From positions 2,914,001-2,978,000 of the forward strand of contig NZ_CP043575.1 of NCBI RefSeq assembly GCF_014076495.1: a DNA stretch of 64,000 nt, read 5' to 3'. The notes beneath the pieces are model-generated. The model did no database searches, was not told where the DNA came from, and was given only the letters and a program-made list of their open reading frames with translations. Below, piece after piece: positions 51,330-60,409 of this stretch (its first letter is position 1; the number at the start of each line of letters is the position of its first letter). The DNA is from Comamonas koreensis (GTDB lineage: Bacteria; Pseudomonadota; Gammaproteobacteria; Burkholderiales; Burkholderiaceae_C). The translations under genes and the position numbers were made by a program.

Positions 51330-52826
51330 ATGACTTCTATGCAAAATGATATTTTGATCAATTGGGCGCCGCAGGAGACGCGCGTGGCCATCATTGAGGG
51401 TGGCGCCGTGCAGGAGCTGCACCACGAGCGCACCCTGGAGCGAGGCCTCGTAGGCAATGTTTACCTGGGCAAGATATCGCGCGTGCTGCCCGGCATGCAA
51501 TCGGCCTTTATCGACATTGGTCTGGAGCGCGCCGCGTTCTTGCATGTGGCCGATGTCTGGCAGCGCCAGGAGGGTGGCCTGGCGCCGATGTTTGCGCGCA
51601 AGGGCGAGCCCCAGGTACCGATTGAAAAGCAGATCTTCGAAGGCCAGTCGATCATGGTGCAGGTCATCAAGGACCCGATCGGCACCAAGGGCGCGCGGCT
51701 GTCCACCCAGATCAGCGTGGCCGGGCGCCTGCTGGTGTTTCTGCCCCAGGACGACCATATCGGCGTCTCGCAAAAAATCCCCCAGAACGAACGTGATGCG
51801 TTGCGCGCCCGCCTGCAGGCATTGGTGGGCACGGCGCAAACCGGCGGGGGCGGCGGTTTTATCCTGCGCACCAATGGCGAGGACTCCAGCGATGAGGAAC
51901 TGGCCGAGGACATCAGCTACCTGCGCAAGGTCTGGAAGCGCATCAAGGACAGCGCTGCCAAGCAAGCCGCCAAGAGCTTGTTGCACCAGGACCTGAGCCT
52001 CATGCAGCGCGTGCTGCGCGACATGGTCACGGAAAACACCCAGTCGATCCGCATCGATTCGCGCGAGCAGTTTGTGCTGCTGCAGCAGTTTGGCCAGGAG
52101 TTCATGCCCGCCGCGCTCCCCAAGCTGCAGCTCTACAAGGGCGAGCGCCCGATCTTCGACCTGTACTCGGTTGACGAGGAGATTGCCCGCGCGCTGGGCC
52201 GGCGTGTGGATCTCAAGTCGGGCGGCTACCTGATCGTGGACCAGACCGAGGCCCTGACCACGGTCGACGTGAACACCGGCGGCTATGTGGGTGCGCGCAA
52301 TTTTGACGACACTATCTTCAAGACCAACCTGGAAGCGGCCCATGCCATTGCCCGGCAGCTGCGGTTGCGCAACCTGGGCGGCATCATCATCGTCGACTTC
52401 ATCGACATGGTGCACGAGGACCACCAGGCGCAGGTGCTGCATGAGCTGCGCAAGCAGCTGCAGCGCGATCGCGTCAAGACCATGTGCGGCGAGTTCTCCC
52501 AGCTGGGCCTGGTAGAGATGACGCGCAAGCGCACGCGCGAGTCCCTCGCGCATATGCTTTGCACCTCGTGCCCGGTCTGCCATGGCGTCGGTGAAGTCAA
52601 GACCGTGCGCACCGTCTGCTACGACATCCTGCGCGAGATTTTGCGCGAGGCACGCCAGTTCAACCCCAAGGAGTTCCGCGTGCTCGCAGCCCCTCCGGTG
52701 ATCGAGATGCTGCTGGACGAAGAGAGCCAGCACCTGGCCGGCCTGTCCGATTTCATCGGCAAGCCGATCTCGCTGCAGGCCGAAGGGCGGGATGGTTCGG
52801 ACCAGTACGACATCGTGCTGCTGTAG
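51330..52826 (+). CDS. rng: Ribonuclease G
   Basis: Endoribonuclease of the RNase E/G family, 498 residues. An S1 domain (GNVYLGKISRVLPGMQSAFIDIGLERAAFLHVAD) is followed by RNase H-like and DNase I-like parts. Catalytic region TVDVNTGGYVGARNFDDTIFKTNLEAAHAIARQLRLRNLGGIIIVDFIDM. The Zn link is CTSCPVCHGVG. Used for 16S rRNA 5' end maturation. Starts at 51330 or 51339. Confidence 0.97.
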   Translation: MTSMQNDILINWAPQETRVAIIEGGAVQELHHERTLERGLVGNVYLGKISRVLPGMQSAFIDIGLERAAFLHVADVWQRQEGGLAPMFARKGEPQVPIEKQIFEGQSIMVQVIKDPIGTKGARLSTQISVAGRLLVFLPQDDHIGVSQKIPQNERDALRARLQALVGTAQTGGGGGFILRTNGEDSSDEELAEDISYLRKVWKRIKDSAAKQAAKSLLHQDLSLMQRVLRDMVTENTQSIRIDSREQFVLLQQFGQEFMPAALPKLQLYKGERPIFDLYSVDEEIARALGRRVDLKSGGYLIVDQTEALTTVDVNTGGYVGARNFDDTIFKTNLEAAHAIARQLRLRNLGGIIIVDFIDMVHEDHQAQVLHELRKQLQRDRVKTMCGEFSQLGLVEMTRKRTRESLAHMLCTSCPVCHGVGEVKTVRTVCYDILREILREARQFNPKEFRVLAAPPVIEMLLDEESQHLAGLSDFIGKPISLQAEGRDGSDQYDIVLL

Positions 52827-52852
52827 CTCCAAGTCGGCTGCATCCACCCAGC

Positions 52853-52888
52853 AAAAAGCCCGGCAAGATCGGTTCTCGCCGGGCTTTT
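52853..52888. terminator. Bidirectional terminator between rng and the aminotransferase
   Basis: AAAAAGCCCGGC (52853-52864) pairs with GCCGGGCTTTT across a short loop. Serves both convergent genes. Confidence 0.85.
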
Positions 52889-52904
52889 GCTATGGGACGG
52901 CTGC

Positions 52905-54068
52905 TTAAAGCTTGTGCAGGCGCTCCAGCGCCGCCAGCAACGTTTCATCCTTTTTGGCGTAGCAAAAGCGCACCACCTGCTGGTCAAAGCCGTCGCCATA
53001 AAAGGCGGAGAGAGGAATGGCTGCAACGCCCAGGTCCTTGACCAGTTGCTGGCAGAACTCCGCTTCGCTGGCATCGGTCACGGCCGAGATATCCACGCAT
53101 TGGAAATAGGTGCCTGAGCTGGGCAGGAGCTTGAGGCGCGAGCCTTCGAGGCCGGCGCGGAACAGGTCGCGCTTCTTTTGGTAGAAGGCCGGCAGGTTCA
53201 GGTAGGGCGCGGGGTCCTTCAAATACTCGGCCAGCCCCACCTGCATGGGGGTGTTGACCGTGAAGACATTGAACTGGTGCACCTTGCGAAATTCCGCCGT
53301 CAGCGGCGCCGGTGCGGCCACGGTGGCCACCTTCCAGCCGGTCACATGGAAGGTCTTGCCAAAGCTGCTGACCACATAGGCGCGCGCGGCCAGGCCCGGG
53401 TAGCGTGATGCGCTTTCATGGCGCTCGCCGTCGAACACCATGTGCTCGTAAACCTCATCGGCCAAGAGCAGGATGCTGGTCGGGGCCAGCAGGTCTTGCA
53501 GCTGCTGCATCTCCTGCGCGGTCCAGGTGGTGCCGCTGGGGTTGTGCGGCGTGTTGATCAGCAGCAGGCGCGTCTTGGGCGTGATGGCTGCCGCGATCTT
53601 GCCAAAATCAGGGCGGAAGGTCTTGGGGGTCAGCGGCACGCGCACCGGCACGCCGCCAGCCAGCTCGATATTGGGCACATAGCTGTCATAGCAGGGGTCC
53701 AGCACGATGACTTCATCGCCGGGGCTCACGCAGCTGAGGATGACGGTGAGGATGGCCTGGGTGGCACCGGCGGTGACAGTGATTTCGCTGTTGGCGTCAT
53801 AGCGCTTGCCATAGAGCGCTTCGATTTTCTGGGCCACCACCTCGCGCAAGGCTGGCACACCGGTCATTGGCGGGTACTGGTTGTGGCCGGCCTGCATGGC
53901 GCGGCTGACGCTGTCGATCAAAGCCGGATCACAGCCAAAGTCCGGGAAACCCTGGCCCAGATTGACGGCCTTGTGCTCGGTCGCGAGCGCCGACATGACG
54001 GTGAAAATGGTGGTGCCCACGTTGGGCAGGCGGCTGGGGAAGGATGGGGTCAGGGCAGAAGCGGACAT
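52905..54068 (-). CDS. PLP-dependent aminotransferase (YbdL/methionine type)
   Basis: Class I/II aminotransferase of 387 residues. Begins MSASALTPSFPSRLPNVGTTIFTVMSALATEHKAVNLGQGFPDF, typical of YbdL/methionine aminotransferases. The Schiff-base Lys is in SSFGKTFHVTGWKV; other motifs are NQYPPMTGVPALREVVA and INTPHNPSGTTWTA. Likely transaminates methionine or aromatic acids. The start at 54068 is used. Confidence 0.9.
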   Translation of the reverse strand: MSASALTPSFPSRLPNVGTTIFTVMSALATEHKAVNLGQGFPDFGCDPALIDSVSRAMQAGHNQYPPMTGVPALREVVAQKIEALYGKRYDANSEITVTAGATQAILTVILSCVSPGDEVIVLDPCYDSYVPNIELAGGVPVRVPLTPKTFRPDFGKIAAAITPKTRLLLINTPHNPSGTTWTAQEMQQLQDLLAPTSILLLADEVYEHMVFDGERHESASRYPGLAARAYVVSSFGKTFHVTGWKVATVAAPAPLTAEFRKVHQFNVFTVNTPMQVGLAEYLKDPAPYLNLPAFYQKKRDLFRAGLEGSRLKLLPSSGTYFQCVDISAVTDASEAEFCQQLVKDLGVAAIPLSAFYGDGFDQQVVRFCYAKKDETLLAALERLHKL

Positions 54069-54161
54069 GGTGGACGGGGCGGGACACAAGACCACGGCCG
54101 GCCAGCGGGGCCGCGAACCATGCATCCATCGATCAAAAATGGGGGTGAAAAGGGTTGCGGA

Positions 54162-55103
54162 TCAGAGCTCGTAGTCAGCCACATGGCCGACCATCGCTCG
54201 GCCGATCAGATCACGGTTCAAACGGTCGCTGATCAGCTCGGCAAATTTGTAGACGAAATTGCGCATATAGGCGCCGCGCTTGAAGGCCACGCGCGCCACA
54301 CTCTCGCCAAAGAGGTGACCCATGGGCCGCACGGCCAGGTCCTTGATCGGGTCATCGCGCATGGCCATCTCGGCCACGATGCCAATGCCCAGGCCCAGGC
54401 GGACATAGGTCTTGATGACGTCGGAGTCAATCGCTTCGAGCACGATCTTGGGCGTGAGCTGGCGGGCTGCCATCGCCGAATCGATCTTGCCCCGGCCGGT
54501 GAAGGAGGGGTGGTAGGTGATCAAGGGCTCGGCCGCAATGTCTTCGAGGTTGATGCGTTCCTTTTGCGCCAGCGGGTGCTGGTGCGGCATGACTAGCACG
54601 TGCTGCCATTCGTAGCAGGGCAGGGTCACCAGCTCGGGGTAGTCGGCAAGCGACTCGGTGGCCATGCCCAGGTCGGCCTGCTCATCGATCACCATGCGCG
54701 CGACTTCGGCGGGCGTGGCCTGGTGCAGGCTGACCGTCACCTTGGGGTAGTGCTCACGCAACCGCGCCACCGGGGTGGGCAGCACATAGCGCGCCTGGGT
54801 GTGGGTGGTGGCGATGGAGAGGGTGCCGCTGTCCTGCGCGCTGTACTGGTCGCCAATGCGCTTGAGGTTGCCGACCTCGCGCATGATGATCTCGATACTG
54901 CGCAGCACCTGCTGGCCCGGCTCGGTGATGCGTTTGAGGCGCTTGCCGTGGCGTGCAAAGATGTCGATGCCCAGTTCCTCTTCCAGCTCGATGATGGCCT
55001 TGGAGACGCCGGGTTGCGAGGTGTGCAATGCCTTGGCCGCCTCGGTCAGATTGAGGTTGCGGCGCGCGGCCTCTTGCACAAAGCGGAACTGATGCAGGTT
55101 CAT
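54162..55103 (-). CDS. cysB: CysB-type LysR-family regulator
   Basis: 313 residues. N-terminal winged HTH MNLHQFRFVQEAARRNLNLTEAAKALHTSQPGVSKAIIELEEELG. The effector domain has the CysB features (TTTHTQARYVLPTPVARLRE, LITYHPSFTGRGKIDSAMAA). CysB controls sulfate and cysteine uptake and responds to acetylserine. The start at 55103 is chosen; ATGs at 55133 and 55130 are less likely. Confidence 0.9.
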   Translation of the reverse strand: MNLHQFRFVQEAARRNLNLTEAAKALHTSQPGVSKAIIELEEELGIDIFARHGKRLKRITEPGQQVLRSIEIIMREVGNLKRIGDQYSAQDSGTLSIATTHTQARYVLPTPVARLREHYPKVTVSLHQATPAEVARMVIDEQADLGMATESLADYPELVTLPCYEWQHVLVMPHQHPLAQKERINLEDIAAEPLITYHPSFTGRGKIDSAMAARQLTPKIVLEAIDSDVIKTYVRLGLGIGIVAEMAMRDDPIKDLAVRPMGHLFGESVARVAFKRGAYMRNFVYKFAELISDRLNRDLIGRAMVGHVADYEL

Positions 55104-55273
55104 ACAATGATGCGGAATATGAATGTGCATCATTATGCTTGATTGGAATATAAAAAGCAGCCCTTAGACAGAAACCCAAGCGGCGGGGCGGAATTTTGGC
55201 ACGCCGCGCTTGCCGCGCATCGCCATAGGCGTGGCGTCTAGGCCCATATAGTTCGGCGATGCGACTCGGGCCA

Positions 55274-55678
55274 CTAGCCCTGCAGCTTGCCTTGCAGATA
55301 GCCGCCAGCCATGTCCGCCAACAGCTGGATGACCCGGGCATCCTCGCCCATCGCCGGGGCGATGCGCAGCTGCAGCTGGGGGTAGAGGGGAGCAAGCTCC
55401 TCAACGAGCGCAGGAATGTCTTCGCTGGCATGCTTGCCCACGCCAAAAAGCAGGGGCCAGATGGTGATGTGGGTCAGCTGCGGATGCGACTGCAGCAGCT
55501 GGGCCACGGCGGGGCCGAGCGGCGGCTCGCACCAGTCCAGGTAGGCGCAAGCCACAGCAGCAGCCGGTTGCGCTTGCTGCACCTGGGCGAGCAGGTGTTC
55601 GGCATTGCGGCGCCAGACGGGGTCCTTGGAGCCGTGAGACAGCAGGATGAGGCCAGTGGCAGAGGAGGGCGATGGCAT
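55274..55678 (-). CDS. cbiX: Sirohydrochlorin chelatase-like CbiX protein
   Basis: 134 residues. Opens MPSPSSATGLILLSHGSKDPVWRRNAEHL with the metal-binding His of CbiX (SHGS), and HITIWPLLFGVGKHASEDIPALVEELA carries the second metal His (GKHASED). Short single-domain CbiX proteins insert Co or Fe into sirohydrochlorin. Its place beside cysB suggests siroheme for sulfite reductase. The start at 55678 is used. Confidence 0.87.
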   Translation of the reverse strand: MPSPSSATGLILLSHGSKDPVWRRNAEHLLAQVQQAQPAAAVACAYLDWCEPPLGPAVAQLLQSHPQLTHITIWPLLFGVGKHASEDIPALVEELAPLYPQLQLRIAPAMGEDARVIQLLADMAGGYLQGKLQG

Positions 55679-55865
55679 GGGGCGATGGTGGTGGTCTAAG
55701 GTGGAAAGGTGTTTGCGGCTGTAAAGCTTGGAACCTTTGATCATTATCGCTTTCCCATGGATGGGCGCGATTGGCGCCCGCGCTGATACCGCATGTAGCA
55801 AAATGTACAGCTTGCGCGGCCAGGTCCGAAAAACCTGCCCATCCTGCGCAACGCTTTACACTGCC

Positions 55866-55881
55866 TACATATTTAGCTGTA
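55866..55881. promoter_or_regulatory. Possible TetR-type operator before the RND operon
   Basis: TACATATTTAGCTGTA has palindromic ends TACA-N8-TGTA, resembling part of AcrR/TtgR operators. No TetR gene is adjacent, so this is only suggestive. Confidence 0.3.
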
Positions 55882-55916
55882 AAAATAGTAGTTTGCTCTA
55901 CCTGAAGCCAAAACCG

Positions 55917-57212
55917 ATGATGCCGGATGTTTCCAATTTTTCGCGCCAGTCTCTGGCACCGTTTCAATCTTTGGCAACTGTCGGAAAGCTTTCCTCCCCC
56001 TGTACGTTTGGCCAGCTCGCCCGGGTTGGCGCGGTGGTCGCAGCCCTGGGCCTGCTGACTGCCTGCACGGACAAACCTGCGCCCACCGCTGCAGCGCCGC
56101 AGGCCCCGGAGGTGGGCATCATCACCGTGCAATCCGCATCGCAGCAGCTGACCGCCGAGCTGCCGGGCCGCACCAATGCCTTCATGATTGCCGAGATTCG
56201 CCCCCAGGCCAACGGCATTGTCGAAAAGCGCCTGTTCACCGAAGGTGCCTCGGTCAAGGCCGGTCAGGCGCTCTACCAGCTCGATGACCGGCCCGCGCGG
56301 GCCGCGGTCAACAGCGCCGAGGCGGCACTGGCCAAAGCCAAGGCCACGGCGCAGACGGCGCGTAGCAACGCAGCGCGCAACAGCGAGCTGGTCAAGATCG
56401 ATGCCATCAGCCGCCAGGTGTTTGATGACAGCCAGGCGCTGGTCGCGCAGACCGCCTCCGATGTGGCCGTCGCCGAGGCCGCGCTGGACAATGCGCGCAT
56501 CAATCTGCAGTACACCCGCATCAGCTCGCCCATCAGCGGTAAGGTCAGCACCTCGGCCGTCACGCCCGGTGCGCTGGTCACGGCCAACCAGGCGACGGCA
56601 CTCACCACCGTGGTGCAGCTCGATCCGATGTATGTGGACTTCACCCAATCGAGCACCGAGATGCTGCAGCTGCAGCGCGACCTGAAGGCGGGGCGCTTTC
56701 AACGCCTCGAAGGCGACCAGATTCCGGTGCGCATCCGCCTCGATGACGGCACCGAATACAGCCATGAGGCCAAGCTCAAGTTCTCCGGCGTGATTGTCAG
56801 CGCCACCACGGGCACGGTCACCTTGCGGGCGCAGGTGCCCAACCCCGATGGCGTGCTGATGCCCAATATGTATGTGCAGGCCTTGCTGCCCACGGCCGTG
56901 GCGCCCGATGCGCTGCTCGTGCCCCAGCAATCGGTGGTGCGCGATTTGACCGGCAAGCCGACCGTCTTGGTGGTCACCGCCGAGGACAAGGTGCAAAAGC
57001 GCACCTTGCAACTGGACCGCGCTGTGGGCAGCCAGTGGCTGGTGGGCAGTGGGCTCAAGTCCGGTGAGCGCGTGGTGGTCGATGGCTTCCAGCGCGTCAA
57101 GGACGGTGACAAGGTGCGGGTGGCCGAGGTGGACCTCAAGGCACAGGCCGAGCGCGTGCGCAGCCCGGGACGCGTTCCCGGCCAGGCCGCAGCGCCGGCA
57201 GCAGCCCAGTAA
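55917..57212 (+). CDS. RND efflux periplasmic adaptor (MexA/AcrA type)
   Basis: Membrane fusion lipoprotein of 431 residues. Lipobox LGLLTAC at residue 46. Then ELPGRTNAFMIAEIRPQANGIVEKRLFTEGASVKAGQALYQLD (lipoyl half), a coiled hairpin, and the second half LQYTRISSPISGKVSTSAVTPGALVTANQ. The long frame from 55728 is not used: the lipobox fits the start at 55917 or 55920. First gene of a three-gene operon. Confidence 0.93.
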   Translation: MMPDVSNFSRQSLAPFQSLATVGKLSSPCTFGQLARVGAVVAALGLLTACTDKPAPTAAAPQAPEVGIITVQSASQQLTAELPGRTNAFMIAEIRPQANGIVEKRLFTEGASVKAGQALYQLDDRPARAAVNSAEAALAKAKATAQTARSNAARNSELVKIDAISRQVFDDSQALVAQTASDVAVAEAALDNARINLQYTRISSPISGKVSTSAVTPGALVTANQATALTTVVQLDPMYVDFTQSSTEMLQLQRDLKAGRFQRLEGDQIPVRIRLDDGTEYSHEAKLKFSGVIVSATTGTVTLRAQVPNPDGVLMPNMYVQALLPTAVAPDALLVPQQSVVRDLTGKPTVLVVTAEDKVQKRTLQLDRAVGSQWLVGSGLKSGERVVVDGFQRVKDGDKVRVAEVDLKAQAERVRSPGRVPGQAAAPAAAQ

Positions 57213-57238
57213 GACACCCAGAACCCGAGGCTGCATCC

Positions 57239-60200
57239 ATGGCACAGTTTTTTATCCAGCGCCCCATTTTTGCGTGGGTGATCGCCATCATCATCATGCT
57301 GGGCGGGGCCCTGTCCATCTCCAAGCTGCCGCTGGAGCAGTACCCCGAGATTGCGCCGCCACGCGTCACCATCGGCACCCAGTACACCGGTGCATCGGCC
57401 GAGACGGTGGAGAACTCCGTCACCCAGATCATCGAGCAGCAGCTCAAGGGCATTGACAACATGCTCTACATGAGCGCGACCAGCAATGCCTCTGGCCAGG
57501 CCCGCATCACCTTGACCTTTGCGCCCGGCACCAATGTGGACGTGGCCCAGGTGCAGGTGCAAAACAAGATCCAGGGGGCACTCAACCGCCTGCCCGAATC
57601 GGTCAAGAGCCGGGGCGTGTTCATCAACAAGGGCGGCCAGGATTTTCTGGTCACCTACAGCTTCTACTCGCAAGACCCGACGATGACCGAGGTCGACATT
57701 GGTGACTACATCAATGCCAGCCTGGTCGATGTGATCGGGCGCCTCGAAGGCGTGGGCGACATCAATGTGTTTGGTACGTCCTATGCCATGCGCATCTGGA
57801 TGGACCCGGCCAAGATGGAGAAATTCGGCCTGATGCCGTCGGACCTGGCCAATGCGCTCAATGCGCAAAACGCCCAGGTCTCAGCCGGCCAGCTGGGCGC
57901 GCTGCCAGCGGTGAACAACCAGCAGCTCAATGCCACGATCACCGCGCGCACCAAGCTCAAGACCGTGGACCAGTTCGAGGACATCGTGCTCAAGGCTGCG
58001 ACCGATGGCTCGGTGGTCACCATCAAGGATGTGGCGCGGGTGGAGCTGGGCGCGGAAAACCTGAACGTGCAGGCCAAGCTCAATGGCATGCGCGGCGCTG
58101 GCATGGGCATCATCTTGGCCGATGGCGCCAATGCGATGGCGGTGTCCGATGCCGTCGCGGCCAAGCTGGCCGAGATGAAGCCGTACTTCCCCAACCAGAT
58201 CGACTACTTCGTCAGCTCGGACTCCACCCCCTTTGTGCGTGCCTCCATCCATGAGGTGGTCGCAGCGCTGGGCGAGGCCATGGTGCTGGTGGTGATCGTG
58301 ATGTTCGTGTTTTTGCAGAACCTGCGCGCGACCTTGATTCCGGCCATTGCCGTGCCAGTGGTGCTGCTGGGCACGTTCGGCGTGCTGTCGATTGCCGGTT
58401 ACTCGATCAATACCTTGACGATGTTTGCGATGGTGCTGGCCATCGGCTTATTGGTGGACGATGCCATTGTCGTGGTGGAAAACGTCGAGCGGGTGATGCA
58501 CGAGACGGGCATGTCCGCCAAGGAGGCGACCAAGGTCTCGATGCGCGAGATCACGCCGGCGCTGGTCGGCATTGGCGTGACCTTGTCGGCGGTGTTTGTG
58601 CCGATGGCCTTTTTTGGCGGCTCCACCGGGGTGATATACCGCCAGTTCTCGATCACCATCGTCGCGGCCATGGCGCTGTCGGTGTTTGTCGCGCTGACCT
58701 TGACCCCTGCGCTGTGCGCCACCATCCTGAAGGCGCCCGCGCATGCGGGCGGCCATGAGCGGGCCATTCGCAAGGGCCTGTTTGGCATCAGCGACCGGTT
58801 CTTCCGCTGGTTCAACCGCAATTTTGACCGCACTGCCAGCCGCTACCAGGGCATCGTCGCCCGCAGCCTGCGCCGCGCCAAGCGCATGATGCTGATCTTT
58901 ATCGCGGTGCTGCTGGGTGTGTGGCTGCTGATGCACAAGCTGCCCACGTCCTTCCTGCCCGATGAGGACCAGGGCTTTCTGTACGTGAACGTCAACCTGC
59001 CCTCGGGCGCGGCAGATGCGCGCCTGCAGGATGTGCTCGACGAGGTGCGCGAGTACCTGCTCCAGCAACCCGACATCATCAGCTTCAACCAGGTCTCGGG
59101 CCTCAACGGCGACCAGAGCTCGGCGCGTGGCTTCATCCGGCTCAAGCCCTGGGATGAGCGCAAGCTTCCATCGCAGTCGTCGGCAGCCATCGCCAACAAG
59201 GCCACCAAGGACCTGTCGCGCATCCGCGATGCACGCGTCTTGGTGATTCTGCCGCCGGCCGTGCGCGGCCTGGGTGCCAGCTCGGGCTTCAACTTCATGG
59301 TCAAGGACATGAACAGCATCGGCCACGATGGCCTGCTGGCCGCCAGCAACCAGGTGCTCGCCGCGATGCGTGCCAACCCCAATCTGACTGCCGTGCGCAC
59401 CACCAATCTGGACGATGCGGCCGAGCTGCGCGTCGATGTGGACGACCGCAAGGCCGCAGCGCTGGGGCTGTCGTATGCCGACATCAACAGCGTGCTGTCC
59501 AGTGCGATGGGCGGCACCTATGTGAATGACTTCTTGAACAATGGCCGGGTCAAGCGCGTCTACATCATGGGTGATGCGCCGCACCGCATGCTGCCCCAGG
59601 ACATCGCCAAATGGACCGTGCGCAACAAGAACGGCGAGATGGTGCCCTTTGGCGCGTTCTCGGACAGCCACTGGGCCTATGGCTCGCCCCAGCTGCTGCG
59701 CTACAACGGCAGCCCGGCCTATGAGTTTGAAGGCCGCGCGGCACCCGGTATCAGCTCGGGCGCGGCGATGCAGGAGGTCGAAGCCATCCTGGCCAAGCTG
59801 CCCGCCGGCCTGGGCTATGAATGGACCGGCGCCTCGCTGCAAGAGCGCCAGTCCGGAGCGCAGGCGCCGATGCTCTATGCGATCTCGATCCTGTTCGTGT
59901 TCCTGTGCCTGGCCGCGCTCTACGAGAGCTGGACCGTGCCGCTGTCGGTGATGCTGGCCGTGCCGCTGGGCGTGATTGGTGCACTGGCGGCGACCTATAC
60001 CCGGGGCCTGACTAACGACGTGTATTTCCAGGTGGGCCTGCTCACCACGGTGGGCCTGGCGGCCAAGAATGCCATCTTGATTGTGGAGTTTGCGGTGCAA
60101 TTGCAGGAGCAGGGCAAGCAGCTGTTCGACGCGACGGTCGAAGCCGTGCGCCTGCGCCTGCGCCCCATCCTGATGACCTCGCTGGCTTTTGGCTTTGGCG

Positions 60201-60409
60201 TGATTCCGCTGGCCATTGGCACCGGCGCCGGGGCGGGCGGGCGCAATGCCATCGGCACGGCGGTGCTGGGCGGTATGGTGGCCTCGACCGTGCTCGGCAT
60301 TTTCATGGTGCCGGTCTTTTTCCTGCTGATCCGCAGCTGGTTCCGCTCCCGCAGCCGCCATGACGAGGCGCCCGCGCACCCCAGCCCCGCGCAGGAGACC
60401 GCGCCATGA
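57239..60409 (+). CDS. RND efflux pump permease (AcrB/MexB, HAE1)
   Basis: Inner-membrane proton antiporter of 1,056 residues with 12 TM helices and two large periplasmic loops. N-terminus MAQFFIQRPIFAWVIAIIIMLGG; the proton relay Asp pair in AIGLLVDDAIVVVENVERVM; and G-x-x-x-D type region of TM4/TM10 (TVGLAAKNAILIVEFA). Ejects drugs, dyes and detergents. ATGA overlap with the next gene. Confidence 0.97.
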   Translation: MAQFFIQRPIFAWVIAIIIMLGGALSISKLPLEQYPEIAPPRVTIGTQYTGASAETVENSVTQIIEQQLKGIDNMLYMSATSNASGQARITLTFAPGTNVDVAQVQVQNKIQGALNRLPESVKSRGVFINKGGQDFLVTYSFYSQDPTMTEVDIGDYINASLVDVIGRLEGVGDINVFGTSYAMRIWMDPAKMEKFGLMPSDLANALNAQNAQVSAGQLGALPAVNNQQLNATITARTKLKTVDQFEDIVLKAATDGSVVTIKDVARVELGAENLNVQAKLNGMRGAGMGIILADGANAMAVSDAVAAKLAEMKPYFPNQIDYFVSSDSTPFVRASIHEVVAALGEAMVLVVIVMFVFLQNLRATLIPAIAVPVVLLGTFGVLSIAGYSINTLTMFAMVLAIGLLVDDAIVVVENVERVMHETGMSAKEATKVSMREITPALVGIGVTLSAVFVPMAFFGGSTGVIYRQFSITIVAAMALSVFVALTLTPALCATILKAPAHAGGHERAIRKGLFGISDRFFRWFNRNFDRTASRYQGIVARSLRRAKRMMLIFIAVLLGVWLLMHKLPTSFLPDEDQGFLYVNVNLPSGAADARLQDVLDEVREYLLQQPDIISFNQVSGLNGDQSSARGFIRLKPWDERKLPSQSSAAIANKATKDLSRIRDARVLVILPPAVRGLGASSGFNFMVKDMNSIGHDGLLAASNQVLAAMRANPNLTAVRTTNLDDAAELRVDVDDRKAAALGLSYADINSVLSSAMGGTYVNDFLNNGRVKRVYIMGDAPHRMLPQDIAKWTVRNKNGEMVPFGAFSDSHWAYGSPQLLRYNGSPAYEFEGRAAPGISSGAAMQEVEAILAKLPAGLGYEWTGASLQERQSGAQAPMLYAISILFVFLCLAALYESWTVPLSVMLAVPLGVIGALAATYTRGLTNDVYFQVGLLTTVGLAAKNAILIVEFAVQLQEQGKQLFDATVEAVRLRLRPILMTSLAFGFGVIPLAIGTGAGAGGRNAIGTAVLGGMVASTVLGIFMVPVFFLLIRSWFRSRSRHDEAPAHPSPAQETAP

